Shown one piece after another: positions 25,925 through 34,200 of a stretch of DNA of 42,940 bases. The stretch is from IMG/VR virus record IMGVR_UViG_3300013101_000024, positions 1 through 42,940 of that record. One strand, written 5' to 3'. How positions within the stretch are numbered: position 1 is the first letter of the stretch; every line of letters begins with the position of its first letter. The position numbers were made by a program, and so were the translations under genes. A model generated the notes under the pieces. The model saw only the letters and a program-made list of their open reading frames with translations. It was not told the DNA's origin and ran no database searches. The DNA is from a virus.

Positions 25925-26629
25925 CTATTTACCTTTTTTAAGAAGTTTAACAACCTGTTGTAATACCTTCACAGGTTTACCAGATTTAGCTGCTCCTATT
26001 GCTTGTTCATAGATAAGTTCTTGTATTTTTGGATTACTTGTGCCAGCTCGTGTCATATAATTATAAACTTCTGCTTCTGTAATATTTTTAATATTTAATT
26101 TTTTAGGAGTTTGTTTTTTTAGAACTTTAGATTCTTTTAAAGATTTTGATCTTTTATTTAGTACTGGCATTAATTTTTCAGCTAATTTATTAACAATAGC
26201 ATTAGTTAAATCTTCTTCAGATCGTTGAGTAGGTTGTTGTACAACTTCTTCAATTATTTTTTTAGTTTTAGGAGTTGTTTTTTCAACTAATTTTGCTTTT
26301 GGTTGATATTCTGAATTTATTATTTTAGCTTCAGCCATTAAAGGATTAGATAATGTAAAAGTATCTTCCCAAGGTTTTAAATAATAACCATCAACAATAA
26401 TATCAAGTTTGGCGTGTACCTCTTGACCTTCTTTTAATCGTTTTCTAGTTATATCTTTTAGAGCTGGAATATCAACAGTTACAGATTCACTTGCAATTTT
26501 TGCAGGAAATCCATATTCTACTCCATCTATTTCTAATCGAAGAAAACTATCAAGCTGATCAGTTTCAACTCCACCAATTTCTATTTCAAAATTGAGTTGT
26601 TTTTCTTGATTGACATTTAATTGTAACAT
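25925..26629 (-). CDS. Unrecognised two-part virion/scaffold-like protein
   Basis: This is a 234-residue protein. Residues 1-100 are a beta-rich domain (LNFEIEIGGVETDQLDSFL, VTVDIPALKD, VHAKLDIIVDGYYLKPW). Residues 105-175 are a Lys/Pro/Thr/Glu-rich linker. Residues 180-234 are a helical domain ending in a Lys-rich tail. The beta part followed by a charged helix has a look of scaffold or capsid-associated proteins, but I do not recognise it. The start uses GGGGATG upstream. The neighbouring genes are small structural ones, so a virion role is the simplest reading. Confidence 0.55.
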   Translation of the reverse strand: MLQLNVNQEKQLNFEIEIGGVETDQLDSFLRLEIDGVEYGFPAKIASESVTVDIPALKDITRKRLKEGQEVHAKLDIIVDGYYLKPWEDTFTLSNPLMAEAKIINSEYQPKAKLVEKTTPKTKKIIEEVVQQPTQRSEEDLTNAIVNKLAEKLMPVLNKRSKSLKESKVLKKQTPKKLNIKNITEAEVYNYMTRAGTSNPKIQELIYEQAIGAAKSGKPVKVLQQVVKLLKKGK

Positions 26630-26641
26630 ACTACATCCCCG

Positions 26642-26851
26642 TTAATTATTAATTAACTTTATTATAATTTGTTTACTTAATTCTTCTAACTTATTTGTTT
26701 CCACGACATCAACTCTTTTGATTGTAATATATGGTTTTACCTGTCCAACCTCTTTAGTCATAGGAGGACCACCGCCTCCACCAAGGAAAGCACTACTTTT
26801 ACTTAAAACTCCTTTGGTAGCAAGACTTGTACCACATGGTGCATAAGGCAT
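26642..26851 (-). CDS. Small poly-Gly protein, unknown
   Basis: This 69-residue protein has AAGGAG before its ATG. An N-terminal Pro/Cys/Ser stretch leads into AFLGGGGGPP, similar in flavour to the oligoglycine arm of the protein at 23211-23507. The remainder is charged and helical (VDVVETNKLEELSKQIII). It lies between two structural-type genes with 12-13-base gaps, so it is most likely real. The function is unknown. Confidence 0.55.
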   Translation of the reverse strand: MPYAPCGTSLATKGVLSKSSAFLGGGGGPPMTKEVGQVKPYITIKRVDVVETNKLEELSKQIIIKLINN

Positions 26852-26864
26852 ACTAATACTCCTT

Positions 26865-27377
26865 TTATGTTGTTACCTGATAAGAGGTTAATTGATTATC
26901 AGTATATATTGCTTCAATATTATAACTCTCTATAATATCATTATTAGTTCCTACACTTAAAGAGTTACTATAAGTTCTAATTCTTGCAGTTGTCATATTA
27001 CCATTTTCATCATATACAGTATTATCCATAAGAAAGTTTTCTTGAACTAATCCAAGAATTTTTTCTAATATAATATTTATACTATCAAAATCATTGGCAA
27101 ATACCTGTATAGTATTAGTTTTACCCCATGGAAAATATATTGAGTGATAAGCATCCATAAACCAATTACCCACTTGATTTGGGGTAAAATTAACTCTATA
27201 ATTACCATCACCCAGTTCAAAAAATGTTACTGTAGTGGAATCATAAATATCATTATTAGAAGGATCATATAAATGAGCACTAAATTCATTGATTGGAATA
27301 CCGCTAATACGATTTCTATTATTATCTAATACAGTAAATTCCTCAACAACTTTTATTCCAAGTTTACCAATTATCAT
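26865..27377 (-). CDS. Ig-like beta virion protein
   Basis: This is a 170-residue protein starting at the ATG at 27377 behind AAAGGAAAAG, one base after the upstream stop; the longer frame from 27425 would cross that gene. Residues 1-100 form a beta sandwich pattern (FTVLDNNRNRISGIPINEFSA ... YRVNFTPNQVGNWFMDAYHS) of the Ig-like type seen in phage virion and adhesion proteins: an L-Y-D-P-S, then G-D-G-N-Y-x-V-x-F-x-P-x-x-x-G-x-W. This pattern is usual in fibre-associated or capsid-decoration domains. A helical and then polar C-terminus follows. Its precise role is unknown. Confidence 0.55.
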   Translation of the reverse strand: MIIGKLGIKVVEEFTVLDNNRNRISGIPINEFSAHLYDPSNNDIYDSTTVTFFELGDGNYRVNFTPNQVGNWFMDAYHSIYFPWGKTNTIQVFANDFDSINIILEKILGLVQENFLMDNTVYDENGNMTTARIRTYSNSLSVGTNNDIIESYNIEAIYTDNQLTSYQVTT

Positions 27378-27378
27378 T

Positions 27379-27951
27379 TTATACTTTTCCTTTACTATAC
27401 GTAATTTTAAATAAAGATTTATCAAGAGTTAAAAAATCATCTGGTATTATATAGTTATCATTTTTCCTTTTTAAAGAAGGATTATTATATACATAAGAAA
27501 TAAATTCAGTACATGAAAATTTATTTTTATCTAAAAAATCAAAATCAAAATCATATTTTGTTTTCTTTTTAAATATTTTTCTTGCTTTTTTAATAGCTAT
27601 TTTAGATATTTGTTCATCATTACAATGGATAACTGTTACTGAATCACAACGACAGAATGTAAGGATATCTTGTTTATCTACTCCTTTACCTAACATATGA
27701 ACAATGTTATTAGATCCCATATAAATAGCTGAATGTGTATAATATCCAGGAATCATTAAACCACTAACATAATGATCATATCTTCTTAATAAAATATCAC
27801 CTGGTTGAATAGCATTTAAAACATCTCTAACATCTTCACCATTCATATGATATGAAGTTTTATTAAACATAATAAACATAGGATAAGGATAAATTAAAAT
27901 ATTACCAAACCACGACAAAGTTTTTTCTTTAATTTTATACCATAAATTCAT
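27379..27951 (-). CDS. NlpC/P60-type (YiiX-like) cysteine hydrolase
   Basis: This is a 190-residue protein. A PGDILLRR element (residues 50-57), then YTHSAIYMG with H73, and FSCTEFISYVY with C147 reproduce the permuted NlpC/P60-like order seen in YiiX/YebB proteins: P-G-D, H-x-x-(I/L)-Y-x-G, then Cys near the end. In this family the Cys-His pair hydrolyses amide or ester bonds, sometimes in peptidoglycan or lipids. The N-terminal 25 residues are hydrophobic with Trp/Tyr and could associate with membrane. The gene directly follows the phosphoesterase gene (10-base gap). A lysis, wall-degrading or lipid-modifying role is plausible, but the substrate is unknown. Confidence 0.68.
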   Translation of the reverse strand: MNLWYKIKEKTLSWFGNILIYPYPMFIMFNKTSYHMNGEDVRDVLNAIQPGDILLRRYDHYVSGLMIPGYYTHSAIYMGSNNIVHMLGKGVDKQDILTFCRCDSVTVIHCNDEQISKIAIKKARKIFKKKTKYDFDFDFLDKNKFSCTEFISYVYNNPSLKRKNDNYIIPDDFLTLDKSLFKITYSKGKV

Positions 27952-27961
27952 AATAGTTTCC

Positions 27962-28642
27962 TTAAATTTTTTTTATTGTAAAAGATTTATTATGTTCTAT
28001 AATTCCATATGTACCACTATGTATTATATCACCAAAATTAATATAATCACATTCTTTATATTCAACTATCTTTGGAACATGTGTGTGTCCCATTACTAAA
28101 TATCTACATTGATTTTTATAATATTTAATTGATTCCTTTTCAATATCTCCTACTAACTGATTAAAATATGTTTTATTTTTTTTATTTGAAATAGAATTAA
28201 ATAAATTTCTAGAAAATGATTTTATATTAATATGAAAAATTCTTTGACATATCCAATGAGGTATATATAATATTTTTGCAATCCAAGAATATTTAGTAAC
28301 TAAATTATCAAATTGATCACCATGAATAATTAATATATTATCCATTTTTAATTTATGAACTACTTTTATATCCGGAAAGATTTTTAAAATTTCATCAATA
28401 TTAGGATCATGATTTCCAATAACCCAATATATATCTTTAATTTTTGATTTATGTTTTAATGTTTTAACAATATAAGGATTATCACTTAAAATTCCTTCAA
28501 ATGATTCTTCCCAAATATCAAAAATATCTCCATTAAGAATTATAGTATCAAATTCATTAGATTTCAATAACTTAACAATTTCGAGTTTTTTATTCACAAG
28601 AGGACTTCCTAAATGTATATCTGAAAGTACTAATGTTTTCAT
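27962..28642 (-). CDS. Calcineurin-like metallophosphoesterase
   Basis: This is a 226-residue protein. The five metal-binding blocks are clear: LSDIHLG (6-12), NGDIFD (37-42), GNHD (76-79), IIHGDQFD (105-112) and GHTH (about residues 186-189). The insertion after HGDQFD with Trp/Pro and the MGHTHVPK end recall LpxH/UDP-diacylglucosamine pyrophosphohydrolase-type members more than the Mre11 group. Activity would be on a phosphoester or pyrophosphate substrate. If LpxH-like, it might act on envelope lipid precursors, but this is speculative. AAGGAG lies eight bases before the ATG, and the gene is followed by the NlpC/P60-like gene in the same operon. Confidence 0.82.
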   Translation of the reverse strand: MKTLVLSDIHLGSPLVNKKLEIVKLLKSNEFDTIILNGDIFDIWEESFEGILSDNPYIVKTLKHKSKIKDIYWVIGNHDPNIDEILKIFPDIKVVHKLKMDNILIIHGDQFDNLVTKYSWIAKILYIPHWICQRIFHINIKSFSRNLFNSISNKKNKTYFNQLVGDIEKESIKYYKNQCRYLVMGHTHVPKIVEYKECDYINFGDIIHSGTYGIIEHNKSFTIKKI

Positions 28643-28652
28643 AATAAACTCC

Positions 28653-29540
28653 TTATACTGATGCGTTTCTATGCATACACATTAAACAAGCAACCGCCCA
28701 CTTATGATCATCAACAGATTCATTTGTATTTGCAATCATTTTTAATCTCATTCCGTGTCCCATCTGATCTGTATCTGATGAATTTAATGCTAAAAAACCA
28801 CTACCTAATAATGGCATATGATTTAAGAATCTAGCAAATGTTATCTCAACTGAAAACATATTATATCTTCCATTACCAGAAGGAGCTGCTGTAATATTTT
28901 CATATAATTTAGTTGATGAATTATAATCAGCATTCCAGAAAGCGGTAGGAGCTTCTCCTAAATCATTATCTGGCATATAAATTAATCCAGCATTTGGATC
29001 TGTTATATCTGCTGTTATATCAAATGTACCATCACCTGCAGCAGGAATAATCATATACCCACCGTATAAATTATAATTAGTATTTGTTCCAGCTTGACCA
29101 GCAGTAATTCTTGGAACCATTTCAAGAGATAATCTATCCATATCACAATCTTTCCAAGTTATATAACCTTCATGTAACCAGGTTTCATTGTTAACTATAT
29201 TAAAATCAATATAAACAGATTCTGGGTCACCTTCTCCTAAATCATGTTGAATATCAAATGCAGCTCCACCACCTACTTTATGAACATCAGATGGGTCATC
29301 TCCTAAACCTATCCACATAATTCTAGTACCAAGTTTTCTAGATGTTTGATGAACTCTTGTTTTACCTGATCTATCTTGTGGTTGTAATATACCTTTTTTT
29401 CTGGTAACAGTTATCTTATTAGTATCAATCGTATGTGTATTATTATTTGGACAAACAGTTGGTTCATATTCTCCCCAAGTTCTTACCCATTTGCCTTCTG
29501 TTACACACCATATTCTATATTTGTATAAATTATTTCCCAT
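28653..29540 (-). CDS. Fibre/virion protein with Cys-box head domain (paralog set 1)
   Basis: This is a 295-residue protein. The first 45 residues form a small domain, YRIWCVTEGKWVRTW ... CPNNNTHTIDTNKI, with a Cys near the N-terminus and a second Cys before N-N. The next gene has the same box (YRVFCKTEGIWVYTD ... CPNSAGHTIDPDSI), so the two are related at their heads. The rest is a beta-rich domain with FDIQHDLGEGD, YGGYMIIPAAGDGTFDI and Gly/Asn loops. Virion surface proteins with such head boxes are common in large environmental phages. It overlaps the upstream gene's stop by one base. GGAG precedes the ATG. Confidence 0.6.
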   Translation of the reverse strand: MGNNLYKYRIWCVTEGKWVRTWGEYEPTVCPNNNTHTIDTNKITVTRKKGILQPQDRSGKTRVHQTSRKLGTRIMWIGLGDDPSDVHKVGGGAAFDIQHDLGEGDPESVYIDFNIVNNETWLHEGYITWKDCDMDRLSLEMVPRITAGQAGTNTNYNLYGGYMIIPAAGDGTFDITADITDPNAGLIYMPDNDLGEAPTAFWNADYNSSTKLYENITAAPSGNGRYNMFSVEITFARFLNHMPLLGSGFLALNSSDTDQMGHGMRLKMIANTNESVDDHKWAVACLMCMHRNASV

Positions 29541-30061
29541 TATAAAAACTCCATAAAAAATGTTGATATTTTAGTATGATTTCCAGACTCATAATCACCA
29601 CTTGATTTCCCTTGTATTTCAAACATAGCGGATTCTTCTGGAAGATCAATAGGTGTTAAATCCACATGAGTTTCGAATGTTTCAGTTGTGACAGTCCAAG
29701 AAGTAATAAATTTATCATTAGTAAAGTCATATAATCTAAACTCACCTGGATAAGCTGCAGCATGAACTTCAGCTATTATACTACATGATTTAACTTCTCC
29801 TAAAGTATGAGTTCCTCTGAATTGAAATTTTCTAATAACCTCCCAATAAGAACTATCACATTCATAATAATATTCTCCACTATTACCACCAATTGAAAGA
29901 AGAATATCTCTATCAGAAATACTACTAACAACTGCTATACTATCAGGATCAATTGTATGACCAGCACTATTTGGACATATGGTTGGTTCGGAATTTATCC
30001 AATCTGTATATACCCATATACCTTCTGTCTTACAAAATACTCTGTATTTATTTTCCATCAT
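29540..30061 (-). CDS. Fibre/virion protein with Cys-box (paralog set 2)
   Basis: This is a 173-residue protein. The head box matches the gene at 28653-29540 (FCKTEGIWV ... CPN ... HTIDP). The C-terminal beta domain, RLYDFTNDKFITSWTV ... LPEESAMFEIQGKSSG, is shared with the gene at 30548-31252 (RIYDYTNNKVIAQVTV ... LPTDRAIFEVQGKVQD). The protein therefore looks like a mosaic of two neighbouring genes, with the Cys-box from one and the beta domain from the other. Two ATGs three bases apart are possible (30061 and 30058); AGAGG favours the second. It overlaps the kinase stop by fourteen bases. Confidence 0.6.
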   Translation of the reverse strand: MMENKYRVFCKTEGIWVYTDWINSEPTICPNSAGHTIDPDSIAVVSSISDRDILLSIGGNSGEYYYECDSSYWEVIRKFQFRGTHTLGEVKSCSIIAEVHAAAYPGEFRLYDFTNDKFITSWTVTTETFETHVDLTPIDLPEESAMFEIQGKSSGDYESGNHTKISTFFMEFL

Positions 30062-30548
30062 TACCTCTTGTTATTAAGTCATATCTATTAACATCTATAT
30101 CATTAAATCTCCAAAGAATTCTATTCATTTTAACTTCAAGTAAAGAGATTAATTTTTCATTAAGAGATCTCATTGTTTCAATTTCAATTTCTCTTCTTTT
30201 AAAACATATCATAACACTTTCTCTTAATACAATAGCTTTCTTTTTATAGTTATATTTATCAGCTAAATCTAACCAGAAAGTGACTTTATCTTTATCTATA
30301 TTTAAAGCATCTATTACAATATTCTTTTTTCTTTTCATTAATGCTTCACACATAGTTTGCTCTACTGCTTCTATTGATGATTTATTTAAATCATAATCAT
30401 TTCCATTATGTTTCCAAGTTGTATAAAATTCTTGTCCTATTGTTTCTAAAATATCATCACTACATATTAATTGATAATCATTTAAATGTTTATCTATATA
30501 AGTACTTTTTCCAGAACCAGGTATTCCAATCATTAATACTAAATTCAT
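30048..30548 (-). CDS. Polynucleotide-kinase-like P-loop phosphotransferase
   Basis: This is a 166-residue protein. The Walker A loop GIPGSGKST spans residues 8-16, followed by CSDD at 29-32, as in the kinase part of T4 polynucleotide kinase and other AAA_33-type kinases. A lid-like CFKRRE segment near residue 110 and a helical C-terminus complete a single P-loop domain. No phosphatase or ligase half is present; the phage's HAD phosphatase at 14593 could in principle supply the phosphatase step, but they are not adjacent. The role may be nucleic-acid end repair or small-molecule phosphorylation. The ATG overlaps the upstream stop (TAATG). Confidence 0.72.
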   Translation of the reverse strand: MNLVLMIGIPGSGKSTYIDKHLNDYQLICSDDILETIGQEFYTTWKHNGNDYDLNKSSIEAVEQTMCEALMKRKKNIVIDALNIDKDKVTFWLDLADKYNYKKKAIVLRESVMICFKRREIEIETMRSLNEKLISLLEVKMNRILWRFNDIDVNRYDLITRGNDGK

Positions 30549-31252
30549 TATACACCCATAGCTATTGCTTGCACATATAAATATTTTTTACTATCTTGAA
30601 CTTTTCCTTGTACTTCAAATATAGCTCTGTCAGTTGGTAAATTTTCAATAGTATTATCAATCCATATTTGTCTAGTAGAATCATCTACAGTAACTTGAGC
30701 TATTACCTTATTATTAGTATAATCATATATTCTAACATAAGAAGTTGAACCATTTTTTGAATGACCTAATACTTTTAATTTTTCTGGGAGTCCTGCTAAA
30801 TCTGAACCATCATAAATAAATGAAGCAACGACAACCCAACTTTTAGTTTTAATTTTTAAACCATCAGCACTTTTAGTTCCATGACTATATGAGAAATTAA
30901 TATAATTACCATCTCCAGGTATATCAGCCCAAATAGTAGTAGTAGAATCAACACCTTTCAAAAATTTATCAGGTTCTATTGGCAGTATATTAGATAAATC
31001 CGTTAAATCAACATCATTTTCATCCTGAGGGCACTCACCATAATTAAAATCAACTACACATTCATCTAATGCTGTTTCTTCAGGTCCAGATAAATCAGAA
31101 ATAAATTCAATGTCAACATTATCTCCACCATTAATACTAATACCATTTAATTCTGTTGTTATTGTCGATTTTGAAATAATATCATTTTGTAAACAAGTAA
31201 GATCTATTAAATCTGCAAAATCATTTTGTAAAGAATAAGTATATATAGTCAT
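30548..31252 (-). CDS. Fibre/virion protein, paralog of C-terminal domain at 29540
   Basis: This is a 234-residue acidic protein placed between the fibre gene and the kinase gene. The last 95 residues (RIYDYTNNKVIAQVTV, NLPTDRAIFEVQGKV) are homologous to the C-terminus of the protein at 29540-30061. The N-terminal half has Asp/Asn-rich beta strands and a DECVVDFNYGECPQDENDVD stretch. It starts with GGAGGG seven bases upstream, at an ATG that overlaps the stop of the fibre gene. A co-assembled fibre or tip protein is the simplest explanation. Not identified further. Confidence 0.58.
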   Translation of the reverse strand: MTIYTYSLQNDFADLIDLTCLQNDIISKSTITTELNGISINGGDNVDIEFISDLSGPEETALDECVVDFNYGECPQDENDVDLTDLSNILPIEPDKFLKGVDSTTTIWADIPGDGNYINFSYSHGTKSADGLKIKTKSWVVVASFIYDGSDLAGLPEKLKVLGHSKNGSTSYVRIYDYTNNKVIAQVTVDDSTRQIWIDNTIENLPTDRAIFEVQGKVQDSKKYLYVQAIAMGV

Positions 31253-34200
31253 TAACTAACCCTCCATAACTCTATTCGAGCTTCCCAAATACTTGATTCA
31301 TCTCCAGAATTATCAGTTCTGTATTGTAGTGTGAAAGTTTGACTACCACTTAGAGTTTGATATAGAACTCTCGAAGAATAATATCTTTGAGTAGTACCTG
31401 TAGAACCGCCACCAGTATCATTATGTGGTTCTTGTTTATGTAATTCTCCTTGAGTTACTCCACCCTTTTGTATTCTACCTTCAAAATCATTTTTTTTGCT
31501 ATCATGATTCCAACCATATGAAACGCCAATTCTATAACTTCCACTTGGTAAATTAGATGTAACTAAAGTTACTTTAGTTTGAAAGCTTGTTGATGTTGTT
31601 GTACTTATACTTAAAGATTCTGATTGTTGAAACTCTGAACCAAATATATTTTGTATAGAAACTTGACTTGTAGAATCATCTGTAACTTCCATACCTTCAA
31701 AATTTAATACTTCAAAAGGAGTATTATCAACATAAGAATTATCTTCTTTTATATTAATTGTAGAACCAGAACCAACAGGACCTGGGGAACCATCTTCACC
31801 TTGAGGTCCTTTAGCTCTCATAATATTATAAGTGCTTTCTGGTATTAAAATATTAGTACCACCATCATCTTTACCTTGAAATGTAATATAATCACCTGAT
31901 GTCATATCACAATAAAACACATTTCCAGCATCATTAATTTCATCATCTTCACTGATGATTCTGAAACTCCCAGGTAATATATTATTACCATTTGATAAAA
32001 CTCGAAATTGAAATTCATTTTCACCACTATCTGCATTAACAGAAGCAGCATATGATATCATATATAAACCAGATTCTTTAATATAAATCCGTTCAGTATT
32101 ACTATTATCATGTTCTAAAACATTAGTATCATTCTCAACATCTGTAATATCAAAAACTATATCAGCCCATGATGTTGTTAAAGTATAATTTGTAGATCGA
32201 CGAACTTGTACGACAGATAAATCGTCTGGAATACCTGATATACCATCTATTCCACTAGTACCTGATGAACCACTAGTACCACTATCTCCAGAAGTACCAC
32301 TAGTACCTGAACTTCCTGATGTTCCATCTATTCCACTAGTACCTGAAGAACCACTTGTACCACTATCTCCAGCTATTCCACTAGTTCCAGAACTTCCTGA
32401 TGTTCCATCTATTCCACTAGTACCTGATGAACCACTAGTACCACTATCTCCAGAAGTACCACTAGTACCTGAACTTCCACTAGTACCACTATTTCCAGAA
32501 CTTCCCGATGTTCCACTAACTCCAGAACTACCTGATGTACCACTAGTTCCAGAACTTCCTGATGTTCCATCTATTCCACTAGTACCTGATGAACCACTTG
32601 TACCACTATTTCCACTTGTACCACTTGTACCTGATGAACCACTAGTACCACTGATTCCTGAACTACCAGATGTACCATCTATTCCACTTGTACCACTTGT
32701 ACCAGATGATCCACTTGTACCACTGATTCCTGAACTACCAGATGTACCAGATGTACCATCTATTCCACTTGTTCCAGATGATCCACTTGTTCCACTTGTT
32801 CCTGAATTTCCTGATGTACCTGAGCTTCCACTAGTACCGCTATTTCCACTTGTACCTGATGAACCACTTGTACCTGATGTACCACTATCTCCAGGTGGTC
32901 CTGCTGGACCAGCTGCACCACCTAAGTTAACATCCCATTGATTATATGTACCACTACCAGTAATTGTTTCTGGATTAACAATCATTTCACCAGTAATGGA
33001 ATTATATGAAATAATAGTTCCTTCTATTATATTATTTTCATCATGTACAACAACAACAGATTGACCAGTTGAATAAGCTAAACCTGAATCAGCTATTAAT
33101 GTAACATTTGATGTCGTGTCTAATGAAATAGTACTAGTTGAATCAGTTATATATGTATCTCCAGATTCCCCACTTGTACCTGAACTTCCTGAACTTCCTG
33201 ATGTACCTGTTAATCCACTTGATCCAGATGTTCCCGCAGTACCACTAGTACCACTTGATCCTGATGTACCACTATTTCCACTAGTACCTGATGAACCACT
33301 TGTACCTGAACTTCCTGATGAGCCAGATAAACCACTTGATCCAGATGTACCACTATTTCCACTAGTACCACTTGATCCAGATGTTCCAGTATTTCCACTT
33401 GATCCTGATGTACCACTTGTACCCGATGTTCCATCTATACCACTTGTACCTGATGAACCACTAGTTCCATCTATACCACTTGTACCTGATGAACCACTTG
33501 TACCTGAGCTACCTGATGAACCACTAGTTCCACTATCTCCAGAACTTCCTGATGAACCACTAGTACCTGAACTTCCACTAGTACCACTATTTCCAGAAGT
33601 ACCACTAGTACCTGATGAACCACTAGTTCCACTATCTCCAGAACTACCAGAAGAACCACTATCTCCAGAAGTACCAGATGAACCACTAGTTCCTGTTATT
33701 CCATCTATTCCACTTGTTCCAGAAGATCCAGAAGAACCACTATCTCCAGAACTACCAGAAGAACCACTAGAACCTGAACTTCCTGATGAACCACTAGTAC
33801 CACTATCTCCAGAAGTACCTGAACTTCCTGATGAACCACTAGTACCATCTATTCCACTAGTACCTGAAGAACCACTTGTTCCAGTTTGAATTAGATCATG
33901 AATAGCAGCAGCAGTTAAAATAGCTGAAGTACTATCTGTTATAGGGTTATTAGAAATTTCATTAATCGTATCACCATATTGTAATGAAAAACCATTTTCA
34001 TTGAAGTTTGCTTGTTCTATATTATTAATAGTAAAAGAAATTAAACCTGTTGATGTATCTATAGAAATAAAATCATCACCTGATGTTTCTAATCTTTTTT
34101 CATTATCATTCCACCAAGTAACTCTTGTATCTATTGGATTATCTTCTCGAGTAGCAACTGGTTGTAAATCACCATCTTCACCAATTTCAAATGTATCTGT

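Noticed and set aside
33116-33889. 257-residue plus-strand open frame with VPELPDEPLVP-type repeats
   Set aside because: It is the antisense of the GTS/GSS fibre block; the repetitive composition keeps the frame open and there is no ribosome-binding site.
32230-33890. CRISPR-like array because of regularly repeated 9-base DNA units
   Set aside because: Units have no spacers and encode continuous Gly-X-Y triplets in one frame; this is protein-coding low complexity.
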